Assembly: GCF_900996225.1 (NCBI RefSeq)
Contig: NZ_CAAJGL010000068.1
Span: 372,001-436,000 of the forward strand
Length of the DNA: 64,000 nucleotides
From: Paraburkholderia sp. BCC1884
GTDB taxonomy: Bacteria; Pseudomonadota; Gammaproteobacteria; Burkholderiales; Burkholderiaceae
Direction: 5' to 3'
Below are positions 62,883 to 64,000 of this stretch, piece by piece (position 1 is the first letter of the stretch; each line of letters opens with the position of its first letter). Under the pieces are notes generated by a model. The model was not told the origin of the DNA. It searched no databases and worked only from the letters and a program-made list of their open reading frames with translations. The position numbers and the translations under genes were made by a program.

Positions 62883-63581
62883 ATGCATTCCATCGAGCCC
62901 GTTCCACTACCGCACGACGGCCCGCCCGATATTTCGTTGTGGCGGGTCGATGTCGATTTCAATGCCTCGCTCGATAGCGCGACTTTCGCGTCGCTCGGCG
63001 ACGATGAACGCGAGCGGGCTCGCGCCTTTCGTCGTCACGAGGACGCGCTACGTTTTGCCAGCGTGCGTGCCGCATTGCGCGAGCAACTTGCGCGGCGTCT
63101 GTCTATCGCGCCGCGTGCGCTGCGCTTCATGCTCGACGCAAACCGTCGTCCCCGTCTTGTTGAATTGGCGCGCCCGGATTTCAACGTATCGCATGCAGGC
63201 GCGCACGGTTTGATCGCGATGTCATCGCAGCGGCACGTCGGTGTCGATATCGAACAGCATAGCGAGCGATTCGATTGGCGTTCGATTGTGAAATTGACGC
63301 TCGATCCGGGCGAGACGGCGTGGATCGAAACGTTGGACGCGTCGCGGCAAGCCGCTGCGTTTTACGACGCGTGGGTCGCGAAGGAGGCGCTCGTCAAGAC
63401 GACCGGCGTAGGCATTGCGCGTGGATTGCAGCACTTGACGGTGCTGCCACGCGAGGGCGTGAGCGCGGCGCTACGCGATCCGATACCCGACGACATGCTC
63501 GAAGTCACCGCGCAATGGATCGCAGCCCCACAAGCGTACGCCGCATGTCTGGCGTGGTCGTTGGTGACATTCAACGGCTAG
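62883..63581 (+). CDS. 4'-phosphopantetheinyl transferase, Sfp type
   Basis: Transfers the phosphopantetheine arm from CoA to carrier proteins, 232 aa, the usual Sfp size. Motifs are FNVSHAG (P2 region), VGVDIEQ (metal-binding aspartate and glutamate) and WVAKEALVKTTG (the KEA motif). The start ATG 62883 has no strong ribosome binding site. No NRPS or PKS gene is in the window, so it probably serves targets elsewhere on the genome. Confidence 0.9.
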   Translation: MHSIEPVPLPHDGPPDISLWRVDVDFNASLDSATFASLGDDERERARAFRRHEDALRFASVRAALREQLARRLSIAPRALRFMLDANRRPRLVELARPDFNVSHAGAHGLIAMSSQRHVGVDIEQHSERFDWRSIVKLTLDPGETAWIETLDASRQAAAFYDAWVAKEALVKTTGVGIARGLQHLTVLPREGVSAALRDPIPDDMLEVTAQWIAAPQAYAACLAWSLVTFNG

Positions 63582-63618
63582 GTCTTTCGGGGCAGCGTGA
63601 TGATTTTCACGCGCCCGC

Positions 63619-64000
63619 TCATGTCGCCGCCGGTCCAAACGCCAGAGACTTCGGCCAGCCAAACGTATGCACCCGATTGAAGGGCTGCGCGAGCGCGACC
63701 GCAGCGCGAATCTGACCGGCCATCGGCAGATCCAGAACATGCCAGTGACCCTGCTCCGCGAGATCGAATGCGCAAGCGGTGGTGTTGCTCATCAGCAGAT
63801 TCGCGTCGATGTCGACGGGTGCATAACGCAAGGCGTTGCATAGGCTGCCGTAGCGTGCACGCCGTCGCGCACCTGCGGGTGTCTCGTCCGGCGCCGCGCC
63901 TGGTGACGGCACGGCCACACTCAGACCGAGCGTCACCGACGCGACGCCGATCACGATCCAGATGCCGCCATAGGCGATATCGATCGTGATGCCGCGGCCG
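63619..64000 (-). CDS. Partial unidentified protein running off the right edge
   Basis: The minus-strand frame is open from the window edge to a TGA at 63619, about 127 codons. It contains a membrane helix (IAYGGIWIVIGVASVTLGLS) then a hydrophilic part ending FNRVHTFGWPKSLAFGPAAT. In the alternative frame a natural-looking tail (AYVWLAEVSGVWTGGD onward, to 63578) overlaps, so a frameshift near 63660 is possible. No family recognised. Confidence 0.4.
   Translation of the reverse strand, partial: GRGITIDIAYGGIWIVIGVASVTLGLSVAVPSPGAAPDETPAGARRRARYGSLCNALRYAPVDIDANLLMSNTTACAFDLAEQGHWHVLDLPMAGQIRAAVALAQPFNRVHTFGWPKSLAFGPAAT

Overview
The window looks like a chromosomal segment of a Burkholderiaceae bacterium, most likely a soil- or plant-associated Paraburkholderia. 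The basis is high GC with strong G/C third-position bias, the gene families present, and a soil-type catabolic repertoire (oxalate, sugar or polyol, and aromatic-type modules). No rRNA, tRNA, CRISPR array, transposase or phage gene was seen. Genus-level placement is inference from gene content, not from an alignment.

Layout, left to right. 1-10.7 kb: a partial trpS on the minus strand, a small hypothetical, a CPBP protease, metE followed by a BtuB-like TonB receptor, an OsmC peroxidase, a membrane GGDEF-EAL protein and two small hypotheticals. 11-19.6 kb: a Tat-exported purple acid phosphatase with a good Pho box; a LysR / CoA-transferase / enoyl-CoA hydratase / MFS run; a FUSC-type membrane protein without an ordinary start codon; a lipoprotein and a small exported protein. 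19.7-26.8 kb: cytochrome b561 with an SrpA-like catalase, YciH, an ABC exporter, a PhyH dioxygenase, a GNAT acetyltransferase and a lone PAS protein. 26.9-31.3 kb: a complete oxalate operon (antiporter, oxalyl-CoA decarboxylase, formyl-CoA transferase).

31.6-35.3 kb: DUF899 and DUF2182 genes divergent from a TPR-like/HTH regulator and a small beta-propeller protein. 35.3-39.7 kb: a two-gene glycan export unit, an NfrB-like glycosyltransferase with two C-terminal MshEN-like repeats translationally coupled to a BcsB-like periplasmic partner, behind an AT-rich promoter island. 40.2-48.2 kb: a GcvA-type LysR with an M3-like peptidase, a Tat-exported NHL protein, a second metallophosphoesterase, a YbhN-like membrane protein, a GT2 glycosyltransferase and a DUF1330 protein. 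48.3-54.6 kb: a carbohydrate ABC importer split between two divergent operons, with a dehydrogenase and an RpiR regulator. 54.6-56.3 kb: a Fic protein behind an AT-rich promoter holding five copies of a GATTA element.

56.3-62.8 kb: two tandem IclR regulators divergent from an MBL-fold protein, an FAD monooxygenase, a DUF2783 protein and an MFS transporter, with a large two-tier palindrome overlapping the -35 box. The window closes with an Sfp-type phosphopantetheinyl transferase and the end of an unidentified minus-strand gene.

The best candidates for poorly described biology are the NfrB/BcsB unit, the Fic gene with its repeat-filled promoter, and the IclR-controlled MBL/FAD/DUF2783/MFS module. 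Function assignments rest on motifs and context read by eye; no database search was run.
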